DNA of 13,463 nt from Ruminococcaceae bacterium UBA2806 (GCA_002351795.1 DEHG01000157.1:6934-20396); one strand, 5' to 3'. Shown: positions 1 to 8,500, counted from the first letter of the stretch. Translations and numbers: made by a program. The notes: generated from the sequence alone by a model not told the origin.

Positions 1-1472
1 TGGTTGTAAACAACGTCCATGATAACGCCGATACCTGCGTCATGGAGTGCCTTTACCATTTCCTTGTACTCTTTTACTCTTACTTCACCGTTGTAGGGAT
101 CTGTTGAGTAGGAGCCTTCGGGAGAGTTGTAGTTTACCGGATCATAGCCCCAGTTGAACTGAGCCTTATCAAGCTTTGTTTCATCAACTGAACCGTAATC
201 ATAGGAAGGAAGGATGTGTACATCTGTTATGCCAAGATCCTTGAGGTAATCAATACCAGCCTTAGCACCGTTTTCGGTAGTTACGCCCTGTTCGGTGAAA
301 GCAAGATATTTGCCCTTGTTTGTGAACTTAGCAGCAGGATCGGATGAGAAATCCCGGATATGAAGCTCATAGATAGTTTTTTCTGTCGGGCCCTTATCTG
401 TCTTTCTTGTATCATTGTCCCAGCCTTCGGGATCTGTTGTATCAAGATCGAGGATCATACCTCTCTTACCGTTTACGCCTACTGTTCTTGCATAGGGGTC
501 AACGATATCCTTGTTTGTCTTGCCGTCAAAGTATGCAGTATATGTATAATACTTGCCGTTAAGACCTGTTGCGCCGAGAGCGACCCATGTTCCGTTTACA
601 TCGGGAGTCATTTCAATTACATTTTCAGCGCTGCCGCCGTCGCCGGCTGCATAGATGTTAAGCTCGACCTTTTCAGCTGTCGGAGCCCATACACGGAAAT
701 TTGTCTTACCGATTGATGTGAATGTAACGCCGAGGTCATCTCCGTTATAGGTGTACTGTGATTCAAACTCCTCTGATGAATAGTAATCAGGAAGAGTAAG
801 CTTCATTGATGTGTCTCTGAAAGAGATCGTGTAATCCTTTGTGTAGTCGATGTACTCACCGTCTGCGAGTCTGATCTCACCTGAAGTACCGTTTACAAGA
901 ACTGCAGAAATTACTAATTCCTGTCCGCCAGTGGAAGTAATTGTAAAATCTTCATTTGTAATAGTTTCTTCAGCCGGATCAATAGTAAATGTAAAAGCTA
1001 CTGCTGTGTGAGAAATAGCCTCCGCAGTCTTGAGCTTAAGACCCTGTACAGCATTTGAATAATCTACTGTAAAGTCATCAAGATCAGAACCTGATTTGCA
1101 GTATACATCTACTGTACCGCTTACTACTGATGAAAGATCAACATAACGGTCACCGTCAGGATCTTTTGCACTCCAGTCGGGTTTTCTTACGATAAAGCCC
1201 ATTTTCGGAGTAGATTCGGTGATAGTGACAGTTGCCACAGCACCGTCCGCATTGCCGCTGTCAACGAATGCATAATTTGAGCCGTCAAGACCGTCGGCCC
1301 AAGCCCAGACATCCCAGTCGCTGTATGCGCCGTCATCTCTGAGATAGTGGATATTAACGATAGTTTCGCCCGCAGCGCCTACGAAGGTACTCGGAATAGC
1401 AAAACAACCGATAATAAGCATCAGAGTCAGAGCAGCAGCTATGATGCGTTTTGAAAGTTTTTTCGCTTTCAT
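1..1472 (-). CDS. pulA: Type I pullulanase, exported, N-terminal part (3' end beyond window)
   Basis: The product would hydrolyse alpha-1,6 branch linkages in pullulan, amylopectin and limit dextrins outside the cell. I translated 490 residues. A basic, hydrophobic export signal covers about residues 1-33 (KAKKLSKR then IIAAALTLMLII). Residues 36-128 resemble a CBM41 starch-binding module, with W53, W56 and W58 and a GFIVRKPDWSAKDPDGDR stretch at 92-109. Residues 155-245 look like the Ig-like pullulanase N2 region. Residues 246-335 form a CBM48-type module (FRVWAPTAEKVEL). The GH13 barrel starts near 363 (TIYELHIRDFS), and FNWGYDP at 439-445 matches the YNWGYDP signature of type I pullulanases. 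The reading frame runs off the window inside DVVYN(H), GH13 conserved region I, so the catalytic Asp and Glu are not visible. The ATG is preceded by AAAGGAG seven bases upstream. The family assignment is firm; any C-terminal anchor or dockerin cannot be judged. Confidence 0.94.
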   Translation of the reverse strand, partial: MKAKKLSKRIIAAALTLMLIIGCFAIPSTFVGAAGETIVNIHYLRDDGAYSDWDVWAWADGLDGSNYAFVDSGNADGAVATVTITESTPKMGFIVRKPDWSAKDPDGDRYVDLSSVVSGTVDVYCKSGSDLDDFTVDYSNAVQGLKLKTAEAISHTAVAFTFTIDPAEETITNEDFTITSTGGQELVISAVLVNGTSGEIRLADGEYIDYTKDYTISFRDTSMKLTLPDYYSSEEFESQYTYNGDDLGVTFTSIGKTNFRVWAPTAEKVELNIYAAGDGGSAENVIEMTPDVNGTWVALGATGLNGKYYTYTAYFDGKTNKDIVDPYARTVGVNGKRGMILDLDTTDPEGWDNDTRKTDKGPTEKTIYELHIRDFSSDPAAKFTNKGKYLAFTEQGVTTENGAKAGIDYLKDLGITDVHILPSYDYGSVDETKLDKAQFNWGYDPVNYNSPEGSYSTDPYNGEVRVKEYKEMVKALHDAGIGVIMDVVYN

Positions 1473-1589
1473 ATAAATTCTCCTTTGCTGAATTTTCAGC
1501 CTTGAAATTTGTCCGCATGACAATAGAAAGCTTATTAATATGTTTGAAATAACTAATACTGCCAAAAACAGACAGGGCTGAATTTACCT
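1473..1589 (-). promoter_or_regulatory. pulA 5' leader with ribosome site and adjacent hairpin
   Basis: If transcription starts about seven bases past the -10 box, the pulA mRNA has an untranslated leader of about 115 nt. It ends in the Shine-Dalgarno sequence AAAGGAG (1486-1480), seven bases before the ATG. Directly upstream lies GCTGAAAATTCAGC (1500-1487), a short hairpin whose 3' arm abuts the ribosome site. The upper arm GGCTGAA (1501-1495) could instead pair with TTCAGCC near the 5' end of the leader (1582-1576). The sequence therefore allows two mutually exclusive pairings. Whether this regulates translation is inference, and the leader matches no riboswitch class I recognise. Confidence 0.4.
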
Positions 1590-1593
1590 TATC

Positions 1594-1622
1594 ATTATAG
1601 CATTTTTGCGCCGCAAAATAAA
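1594..1622 (-). promoter_or_regulatory. Predicted sigma-A promoter of pulA
   Basis: Reading the minus strand, TGCTATAAT gives a consensus TATAAT -10 box (1599-1594) with an extended TGn motif. Seventeen bases upstream is a weak -35 candidate, TTTATT (1622-1617). An extended -10 commonly compensates for a poor -35. It lies between the upstream terminator and pulA, so pulA is probably transcribed alone rather than with typA. Confidence 0.6.
1604..1618. promoter_or_regulatory. Operator-like inverted repeat in the pulA promoter spacer
   Basis: TTTTGCGCCGCAAAA is a perfect inverted repeat with 7-base arms and a single central base. It occupies the space between the predicted -10 and -35 boxes and touches the -35. 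A regulator bound here would block RNA polymerase, as LacI-family or similar repressors of sugar genes often do. The symmetry and position are seen directly; the identity of the binding protein is not known. Confidence 0.45.
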
Positions 1623-1768
1623 CTAATTTTTATCATTTAAACAGCCAAAGTCTATACAAATTTTAACCGTCATTTTAGTGCATTTCGACAGCTGTCGGGA
1701 CGTTCACTTGTGGCGGGCTTGAATAAGGCTGACTGCTGCCCTCAGTCACTCCATGTTTCAACTTACAT
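1623..1768. other. Non-coding spacer between the exonuclease terminator and the pulA promoter
   Basis: No credible reading frame is present. The stretch contains a perfect 12-base palindrome CGACAGCTGTCG (1686-1697) and a small hairpin with TGACTG (1730-1735) pairing with CAGTCA (1743-1748). Either could be an activator site or an incidental structure. Neither has a T-tract that would make it a terminator. Confidence 0.4.
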
Positions 1769-1813
1769 AAAAAATCATTCCGGACACAAGAAAAACTCCT
1801 TGTCCGGAATGAT
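1769..1813 (-). terminator. Intrinsic terminator after the typA-exonuclease unit
   Basis: On the minus strand a perfect 13-bp stem (ATCATTCCGGACA at 1813-1801 with TGTCCGGAATGAT at 1786-1774) encloses a 14-base loop and is followed at once by a T-run (1773-1769). The stem begins 10 bases after the exonuclease stop codon. It should end the typA transcript and insulate pulA from read-through. Confidence 0.9.
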
Positions 1814-1823
1814 TGTTATGATA

Positions 1824-2681
1824 TTATTCAGTTTCTCCTGAAGCATGAACCTGCTTTATTACTTTTTTGGTCATAACAGTGCTGTCGTATTTGCGCTTGT
1901 ATGATACCCGACCGATAAACGAATTCCCGCAGCGGGGACATTCATATTCTGCCGCAAAGCCTTTAAGCTTAGCCTTAAGCTCTCCCCTTGCATTGCACCT
2001 TGCACCACATTCGGGACAATTGAAGAATACAGCTTCAAGATCAATAAATTCACTGTCTTCTTCAATAGAATATGTATGAAAGAACAGGCGGTCATAGAAT
2101 TCCCTTTCACTGCTTTTCTGTACATAAGTTTCAAGCGCAGCTCTGTGATAAAGCTTCTTCATGCAAAGAGCCGTTATCATGCTGTCGCCCAATGCACGAT
2201 GATGAGGAATATCCTCTGTATCTATTGCAAGCAGATCGGCGGCTGCCTGAAGTCCGAGCGCATTTGTGCCGCTGAGTCCCAGCATATCATGACAGTACTG
2301 CTGAAGATCTGCATAATTCTTCATAAACGGAATGGTCTCAAGCTTTTTATGGAATCTCAGGTTTGCCACAAGCGTCTCTATATCGGACATACTCCATGAC
2401 ATTATAATGCAGCCGTCGGCAAATTTCCTGAACTTGCTGTAGCCGTAATCAAAAGGCACTCCCCTCTTGCTGACCTCATCGTATGTAAGCATGGTAAGCT
2501 CCCTTACGGATGAACTGAGGTTCCTGCATATCACCGGGCGCACAAGGCAACTGAATTTCCCGATAAATTCAAGGTCTTCATTAAGCTTTACAGCGCCAAT
2601 TTCGATTATCTCATTTATATAGGCATTTATCTTTTTTGAAAAGCAGCCGTTCCATTCAAGGTCAAAAATAACATAATCCAT
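1824..2681 (-). CDS. DEDDh-family 3'-5' exonuclease with C-terminal zinc ribbon
   Basis: The protein has 285 residues from ATG and belongs to the RNase T/DNA polymerase III epsilon exonuclease superfamily. Visible catalytic residues are D7 and E9 in FDLEWN, D100 in SMSDIETL, and H161 and D166 in HHRALGD, the complete DEDDh set for two-metal 3'-5' hydrolysis. A C-terminal extension carries two CxxC knuckles, C222/C225 and C248/C251, typical of a nucleic-acid-binding zinc ribbon. Bacillus KapD is a related but shorter exonuclease; I would not transfer its name. The substrate, RNA or DNA, cannot be told from sequence. ATG is preferred: AAGGGCGG lies six bases upstream, whereas an in-frame TTG at 2687 overlaps the typA stop and sits too close to the ribosome site. 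The gene starts two bases after the typA stop, suggesting translational coupling, and ends at a strong terminator. Confidence 0.88.
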   Translation of the reverse strand: MDYVIFDLEWNGCFSKKINAYINEIIEIGAVKLNEDLEFIGKFSCLVRPVICRNLSSSVRELTMLTYDEVSKRGVPFDYGYSKFRKFADGCIIMSWSMSDIETLVANLRFHKKLETIPFMKNYADLQQYCHDMLGLSGTNALGLQAAADLLAIDTEDIPHHRALGDSMITALCMKKLYHRAALETYVQKSSEREFYDRLFFHTYSIEEDSEFIDLEAVFFNCPECGARCNARGELKAKLKGFAAEYECPRCGNSFIGRVSYKRKYDSTVMTKKVIKQVHASGETE

Positions 2682-2683
2682 TA

Positions 2684-4504
2684 TCAACCGCCCTTGCTCT
2701 GAGCCTTCATTCTCTGCTCCTTATTGAGTATGGTCTTTCTCATTCTTATGGACTGAGGGGTAACCTCAACAAGCTCATCATCAGCAATAAATTCAAGCGA
2801 CTGTTCAAGACTGAGTATCGTCGGAGGAGTAAGCTTCAGCGCTTCATCAGAGCCTGACGCACGGGTATTTGTGATATGCTTTTTCTTGCAGACGTTTACG
2901 GTCATATCTTCATTTTTCGGGTTGCTTCCAACGATCATGCCCTCATAGACCTCGACGCCGGGACCGATGAAAAGTCTTCCTCTGTCCTGGGCGGCAAAAA
3001 GTCCATAGCCTGTTGCTGTACCAGTTTCATGTGCGATAAGACTTCCCTGTGTACGGGTCGCAATATCCCCTTTATACGGTTCATAGCCGTCAAAAATACT
3101 GTTCATGATACCGTTTCCGTTGGTATCGGTAAGGAATTCGGGACGATAGCCCATAAGACCTCTTGCGGGAATACGGAATTCAATCTGTGTTGTGCCTGAT
3201 TCCTTTGGTATCATATTTACAAGCTCTGCTTTTCTTGAACCAAGCTTTTCCATTACTGCGCCGACATAATTATCCGGCACTTCAACAATAAGCATTTCCA
3301 TAGGCTCCATCTGAACGCCGTTTATCTCCTTGAAAATAACCTTCGGACGGGATACCTGGAATTCAAAATTCTGACGGCGCATTGTTTCGATAAGGATAGA
3401 AAGATGCAGTTCGCCTCTTCCCGATACCTTAAATGTGTCTGCGGAATCTGTTTCCTCAACTCTCATTGCGACATTAGTCTCAACTTCCTTGAAAAGTCTG
3501 TCACGGATATTACGGGATGTGACATACTTTCCCTCTCTGCCGGCAAAGGGGCTGTTATTGACCATAAACAGCATGGATACGGTCGGTTCATCTATCTTGA
3601 CAAAGGGAAGCGGCTCGGGATGCTCGATATCGCAGGCAGTCTCGCCTATATTCAGATCGGTAATACCTGAAACAGCAACTATATCGCCAAGCTCTGCCTT
3701 CTGTGAATCCACTCTTTTCAGACCCTCAAACTGATAAAGCTTTGTGATCTTTGCATTCTTGCAGGTTCCGTCATTATGGCAGAGAATAACATTCTGTCCT
3801 GCCTTACAGCTTCCTCTTTCAACTCTGCCGATGCCGATACGTCCGACATAATCATCATAGTCGATATTTGAGAACAGAAGCTGGAGCGGACCTTCGGTAT
3901 CTCCTTCGGGGGCAGGTATCTCTTCAAGTATCTTTTCAAATAGCGGCTTCATATCCGTACCCGGCTCATGAGGATCAAGAGTTGCATAACCGTCACGGCC
4001 TGACGCATATACAACGGGGAATTCAAGCTGTTCATCATCTGCGCCAAGCTCGATAAAGAGATCCAGCACCTCGTCAACAACCTCTTCAGGACGTGCGCCG
4101 GGGCGGTCAATTTTATTTACAACTACAAGAGGCTTTTTTCCAAGACCAAGCGCTTTTTTAAGAACGAATCTTGTCTGAGGCATACAGCCCTCAAAAGCGT
4201 CGACCAGAAGAAGAACGCCGTCAACCATCATAAGAATACGCTCGACCTCGCCGCCGAAATCGGCATGACCGGGGGTATCCACAATATTTATCTTTGTATC
4301 CTTATACATTACAGCCGTATTCTTTGAAAGAATAGTGATGCCTCTTTCTCTTTCAAGGTCGTTTGAATCCATTACTCTTTCAGCGACAGCCTCATTCTGA
4401 CGGAAAATACCGCTCTGAAGCAGAAGCTGATCGACCAGGGTAGTCTTTCCGTGGTCAACATGAGCTATAATTGCGACATTTCTTAAATTCTCTCTTTTAG
4501 CCAT
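2684..4504 (-). CDS. typA: Ribosome-associated translational GTPase TypA/BipA
   Basis: This 606-residue protein is a full-length TypA/BipA, an EF-G-like GTPase that binds the 70S ribosome and assists ribosome assembly and stress or cold adaptation. All GTP-binding motifs are intact: P-loop AHVDHGKT at 14-21, switch I RGIT at 54-57, DTPGH at 76-80, NKID at 130-133 and a G5 ASG near 168-170. Beta-barrel and EF-G-like domains follow, including SGRGELHLSILIETMRR, and the C-terminal TypA region has the expected GYRPEFLTDTNGNG. The ATG is preceded by AAGAGG with about eight bases of spacing. A promoter lies roughly 100 bases upstream, and the exonuclease gene follows in the same transcript. No truncation or unusual residue was seen. 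Confidence 0.98.
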   Translation of the reverse strand: MAKRENLRNVAIIAHVDHGKTTLVDQLLLQSGIFRQNEAVAERVMDSNDLERERGITILSKNTAVMYKDTKINIVDTPGHADFGGEVERILMMVDGVLLLVDAFEGCMPQTRFVLKKALGLGKKPLVVVNKIDRPGARPEEVVDEVLDLFIELGADDEQLEFPVVYASGRDGYATLDPHEPGTDMKPLFEKILEEIPAPEGDTEGPLQLLFSNIDYDDYVGRIGIGRVERGSCKAGQNVILCHNDGTCKNAKITKLYQFEGLKRVDSQKAELGDIVAVSGITDLNIGETACDIEHPEPLPFVKIDEPTVSMLFMVNNSPFAGREGKYVTSRNIRDRLFKEVETNVAMRVEETDSADTFKVSGRGELHLSILIETMRRQNFEFQVSRPKVIFKEINGVQMEPMEMLIVEVPDNYVGAVMEKLGSRKAELVNMIPKESGTTQIEFRIPARGLMGYRPEFLTDTNGNGIMNSIFDGYEPYKGDIATRTQGSLIAHETGTATGYGLFAAQDRGRLFIGPGVEVYEGMIVGSNPKNEDMTVNVCKKKHITNTRASGSDEALKLTPPTILSLEQSLEFIADDELVEVTPQSIRMRKTILNKEQRMKAQSKGG

Positions 4505-4603
4505 ATAACAAACCTCTTTATTAGTTGATAATTATGAGTTTTTATTGCCAGCTGAAAATTATGAATAAATACATATTTCGACAGCTTCACAGCCGACAGA
4601 TAA

Positions 4604-4632
4604 ATTATATCATATTTCAAAAAGCGATACAA
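4604..4632 (-). promoter_or_regulatory. Predicted sigma-A promoter of typA
   Basis: On the minus strand TTGTAT (4632-4627) is followed by 17 bases and TATAAT (4609-4604), with TGA immediately before TATAAT giving an extended -10. It predicts a typA leader of about 90 nt. That leader contains the direct repeat CTGTCG twice within 21 bases (4599-4579). Promoter strength and the role of the repeat are not established. Confidence 0.6.
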
Positions 4633-4751
4633 TGAAGTTTATAAATTTCCCTTATATGCTCTAAATTGACAATTACTGATAATAATTTTTGTTGAAAGCT
4701 GATAGTATAGAATCATCATTTAACAAAATTACGTAAATTGCAATAAAATAT

Positions 4752-4760
4752 AAAAGGAGG
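4752..4760 (+). promoter_or_regulatory. Strong ribosome binding site fixing the GTG start of yunB
   Basis: AAAAGGAGG is a near-perfect Shine-Dalgarno sequence seven bases before a GTG codon at 4768. It supports the GTG as the real start, directly upstream of the basic and hydrophobic N-terminus of the protein. Confidence 0.85.
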
Positions 4761-4767
4761 CGATAGC

Positions 4768-5388
4768 GTGAAAAGAAAACATTATATAGGCAAAATATTA
4801 ATAAAAACGATCGTCACAATTATTATCATTGCCGCTTTGTTATTCGGATTTATAGAATGGAGGGTAAGTCCTGTTGTCCGCAGCGTTGCGGCTGTTCAGG
4901 GAAAAAGCTATGCGATCTCGGCAATAAACAGGGCGGCTCAGGAGGTGCTTGAGGAAAACAGATCGGGGGAGCTTGAAACATCGTCATCATCCGAAGATGG
5001 CAGACTATGTTCGATAATCACCAATACAGCCGCCGCAAATATGCTCAAAAACAAGATAACCCTGAAAGCGCAGGAATCAATTTCCGATCTGAGACATCAG
5101 CAGATGAATATACCTATAGGAATGATATTCGGCGGAGAACTTATAGGACCGTCAGGACCTGACATACCGGTTTTCATTACTCTTTCGGGAACGACAGACA
5201 GCGATTTTGAAGAAAGCTTTGAAAGCGCAGGCATAAATCAGACAGTACACAAGCTTTCTCTCAGAATAAACGCAGACATACGCATACTTACTCCGTCAGG
5301 CACGATCACCGAGAAAATAACAACATCCGTACTTATCGGAGAAACCGTTATTGTCGGAAATGTGCCCCTGGTAAATTCAAATTCCTGA
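4768..5388 (+). CDS. yunB: Sporulation protein, YunB family
   Basis: A 206-residue protein with one N-terminal membrane segment (about residues 12-29, after a KRKHYIGK basic head), so it is probably anchored with the rest outside the cytoplasmic side. Family-like blocks are IPIGMIFGG at 115-123, GPSGPDIPV at 127-135, FESAGINQTVH at 151-161 and TTSVLIGETVIVGNVP at 185-200. These resemble the C-terminal half of Bacillus subtilis YunB, a mother-cell sporulation protein under sigma-E control. The biochemical role of YunB is not defined, and the copy here is shorter than the Bacillus protein (about 250 residues). It is the only plus-strand gene, diverging from typA and converging on addA. I found no convincing sigma-E promoter upstream. 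Its presence suggests that the organism forms spores or descends from spore formers. Confidence 0.85.
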   Translation: MKRKHYIGKILIKTIVTIIIIAALLFGFIEWRVSPVVRSVAAVQGKSYAISAINRAAQEVLEENRSGELETSSSSEDGRLCSIITNTAAANMLKNKITLKAQESISDLRHQQMNIPIGMIFGGELIGPSGPDIPVFITLSGTTDSDFEESFESAGINQTVHKLSLRINADIRILTPSGTITEKITTSVLIGETVIVGNVPLVNSNS

Positions 5389-5434
5389 TCTCCTCAATAA
5401 TCGACTTATAGTGTACAACATTAAGGAAGCACTT

Positions 5435-5483
5435 TGTCATCCTGAGCAAAACATTCTTCGTCGCTGCGCTCCTGAAAATGACA
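5435..5483. repeat. Short hairpin resembling a dispersed intergenic repeat
   Basis: The element begins TGTCATCCTGAGC and, on the other strand, TGTCATTTTCAGG, so its ends form an imperfect inverted repeat. Perfect pairing is TGTCAT with ATGACA and GAGC (5444-5447) with GCTC (5468-5471). The minus-strand word GGAGCGCAGCGACGAAGAAT recalls a palindromic intergenic repeat that I remember from many bacterial genomes; that resemblance is from memory, not from a search. It lies between convergent yunB and addA, where no canonical T-tract terminator is visible, so it may help end transcription in both directions. Confidence 0.5.
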
Positions 5484-5519
5484 TCAGCAAAAATATTTGT
5501 CACTGACTATATTATTGTG

Positions 5520-8500
5520 TCACTTGATCTCAACATCGGTCCCGCAGTACAAAGAATAAATATAACAGGCTTTGACGGGCTTGTCAAAAAGCTTTTTCAT
5601 TGCTTCTTTATATAGTCTCAGCTGAGTTCCGTACATTCCGGCAAGCTCCGAAAGGTCTTTTACATGATCTGTTTTATAATCAATTATTACGATCCCGTCC
5701 TCTTCCTCCAGCATACAGTCAACTGCACCCTGCAATACGGAAGTCAGTCCGTCCGCCTGCATCTTTACGTCCTCGGCAAGCTTTTCATCACCGATTATTG
5801 TCATTCCGGCAGGAATACTTACGGTAAAACGATATTCTCTGTATATCTTCACGCATGAAAGCGCTCTTTTGAACAGTTCGGATCCAGCAAATGCAAGTAT
5901 GCTTTTATCTTCAATGATATCCGTCTGCTCCTTTAGCATATAGCCTGATTCTATTATCCTGCGGCGCTCGTTTTCAAAGCCTCCGGTGCTTCTTATTTCC
6001 TCATCAAGCGCTTTGAAATCGGCATACTGCAAAAATTCATGCGCTGCAAGTCCCCTCTGCGTAGGAGAAACTTTTCCCTTTCTGATAAAAGCTGGTTTTA
6101 CAGATGCAACAAACTCAGAAGATATTCCCTTATGTGCAAGCATTGAAGCCGATACCTTTGACGGGATAAGCGTGGATATATCTGTTTTTTCATTTCGGTC
6201 AAATATCATGCCAAGCTTTTCAAGCAGCTGTGCAGAAATAGTTCCGGTATGCTTTTCCTCAGCAGCGACATGATCAGCGCCAATTACCGGACAGTATTCA
6301 TAAAGAATTTCCGGCGCAGTCACCGTATTCATGCTTTCTCCGTCAATTCCGGCATCCTCTCTCAGCTTTTCCATCCTGCTGCTTACCAGCAGACTCATCA
6401 TTATCCAGTCTGAATAATTCTTTCCCGACATTACTTCATAGTGGAGGAATTTTCCATCCTTATCCAGACTGCATTTTTCTGAAAGGCTGTTAAGATATTT
6501 AACGTATTTTGAGTCGATCTCCTCTTCCCCGCCGCCTGACTTCATTGTGGACAATATTATAAGCTTTTCCTTTGCCCTTGTCATTGCAACGTACAGAACA
6601 CGCATCTGCTCGCTCTTTTCTTCTTCCTCGTTTGCAGAATGTATTGCTGTATATTGCAGACTGTTGTACTGCAAAAATCTTTCCTGTTCAAGGACTCTCA
6701 GCCCGATACCGAATTCCGGATGGAAATTGATCTTTTCCTGAAACGGTATTTTACTCGTCTTTGTTCCCGCAAGTATACATATGGGAAATTCCAGACCCTT
6801 GGAATGATGTATCGTCATTATCCTTACAGCATTATCGGGAACGTTATCGGAGACTTTTATACCGCTGCCGCTGTCCTCAAGATAACGTATATGTCTGATA
6901 AAGCCTGTCAGTCCTCCGCCGTTATTCTTTTCAAAATCGGCGGCAAAATTAACAAGTCTGCGAAGGTTCTGTACCCTTTGTCCTCCATCATTCATCGCCA
7001 TTACAGCACATGAAAAGCCTGTTTTTTCAAATACCTCCATCAGCAGCTTATCACAGCCCGCTGTTACCGCATATGTACGGAAATAACGTATATCATTTAA
7101 AAAGGCTTTGCATTTTCTTCCAAGCTCATCATCGTCAGCAGCCTTTGAGATCAGCTTTTTATAATAGCGTTTCGGCTTCTGATCTTTGAGTTCAGCGGCT
7201 TCATCGGGAGTAAATCCGAATACCGGACATAATATCGAAGCGGCAATATCTACATCCGACAGGGGATTATTCAGTATTTTAAGATAGGAAACAGCCGCCC
7301 TGATCTCATATCTCTGCAAAAGATCAAACTCCGTATCCGTACATGCTTCTATTCCTGCCTTTTTCAGCTGCTCCGAGTAAATATGCGCCTTATTTCTTAC
7401 AGCACGAAGAAGTATGCAGAAATCACTGTATCTCGCAGGTCTTAAAACACCTGCATCTGTGACCTGAGTTCCTTCTGCGACCATTTTTCTGATTAGTCCT
7501 GCACAATATTTTGCCTCTGCCGTATTAGCATTATCGACAGAACACTCTCCGTCATCGTTTTCTTCGCTGCCTTCATCGGTGCTGCCATTACTGTACTGAA
7601 CAAAATGCACCTCTGTATCAGGTCTTTCATCGTCCTTTTCGGGATACTGCGCCCCCGCAGTCAGCCGCTGAGTTTCATCATATTCTATATCGCCCGCATC
7701 CTCTGACATCAGAAGTGAAAATACATAGTTTACACTGTCAATAATACCGCTGCGGCTGCGAAAATTCTTATCTAAAACGATAAGCGCAGGAAAAGAAGGA
7801 GACTGTTCATCATATAATCTGCTTTTTTCACAGCGTCTTTTAAACAGCCCCGGCTGAGCGTCACGGAAACGATATATGCTCTGCTTTATATCACCGACAA
7901 CAAAGAGATTGCTTTCATCCCTTGATATCGCCTTGAAAATGCTTTCCTGTATATCATTCGTATCCTGATATTCGTCTACCATTATCTCATCATAGCACTC
8001 CGAAAGCTCCTTTGCATAATCTGTCCTTACATAATCACCTGAATCGTTCTTTTCATAAAGAAGCTGCAGCATAAGCCTTTCGAGATCATGAAAGTCAAGT
8101 ATTCCCTTTTCCGTCTTGGCTTCAAAAAAGCGGCTGTCAAATTCACTTAGCAGCTTTTGCAGACAAAGTATCACAGGAAGGCTTTTTTTGTTTGCAGCCT
8201 TATATTCTTCATCAGTAAATAATGCATAGGGCTTTATTTTTTCAACTACCGTATCAGCAAATTCATTAAGAAGTGCCGCCCCCGCTTTCAGCTCAATGTT
8301 TTTAGACGCACCCAGCCTTATAGTGATTTTTTCAAATTCACCGCTGATCCTTGCCACAGCCGTAATATCAGGCTCATCCTCGCTGTACTGTTCCTCAAGG
8401 CTTTCAAGAAAGTACTCGTAGCTGTCATATGCATCCAGTACTGTTTCACAGGATTTGGTTTTTTTCTTTTCATTTGCCAGCATTATGTCACTGCGGTATT

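Noticed and set aside
360..716. Open plus-strand frame of 118 codons, rich in Cys, Ile and Ser
   Set aside because: It lies wholly antisense to the pullulanase reading frame, has no ribosome site and its residue mix is typical of a reversed coding strand.
1681..1692. 12-base word ATTTCGACAGCT shared by the pulA upstream region and the typA upstream region
   Set aside because: Several repeated 12-mers are expected by chance in 13 kb, so the match alone is not evidence of a shared site.
4604..4640. Possible sigma-E promoter for yunB (TCATATT followed by GATACAAT)
   Set aside because: The two boxes are only about nine bases apart, too close for sigma-E, and they lie about 140 bases from the start codon. 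The same bases form the better typA promoter on the other strand.
4666..4713. TTGACA (4666-4671) as a -35 box for yunB
   Set aside because: No acceptable -10 box occurs 16-18 bases downstream; the nearest AT-rich candidates are at the wrong distance.
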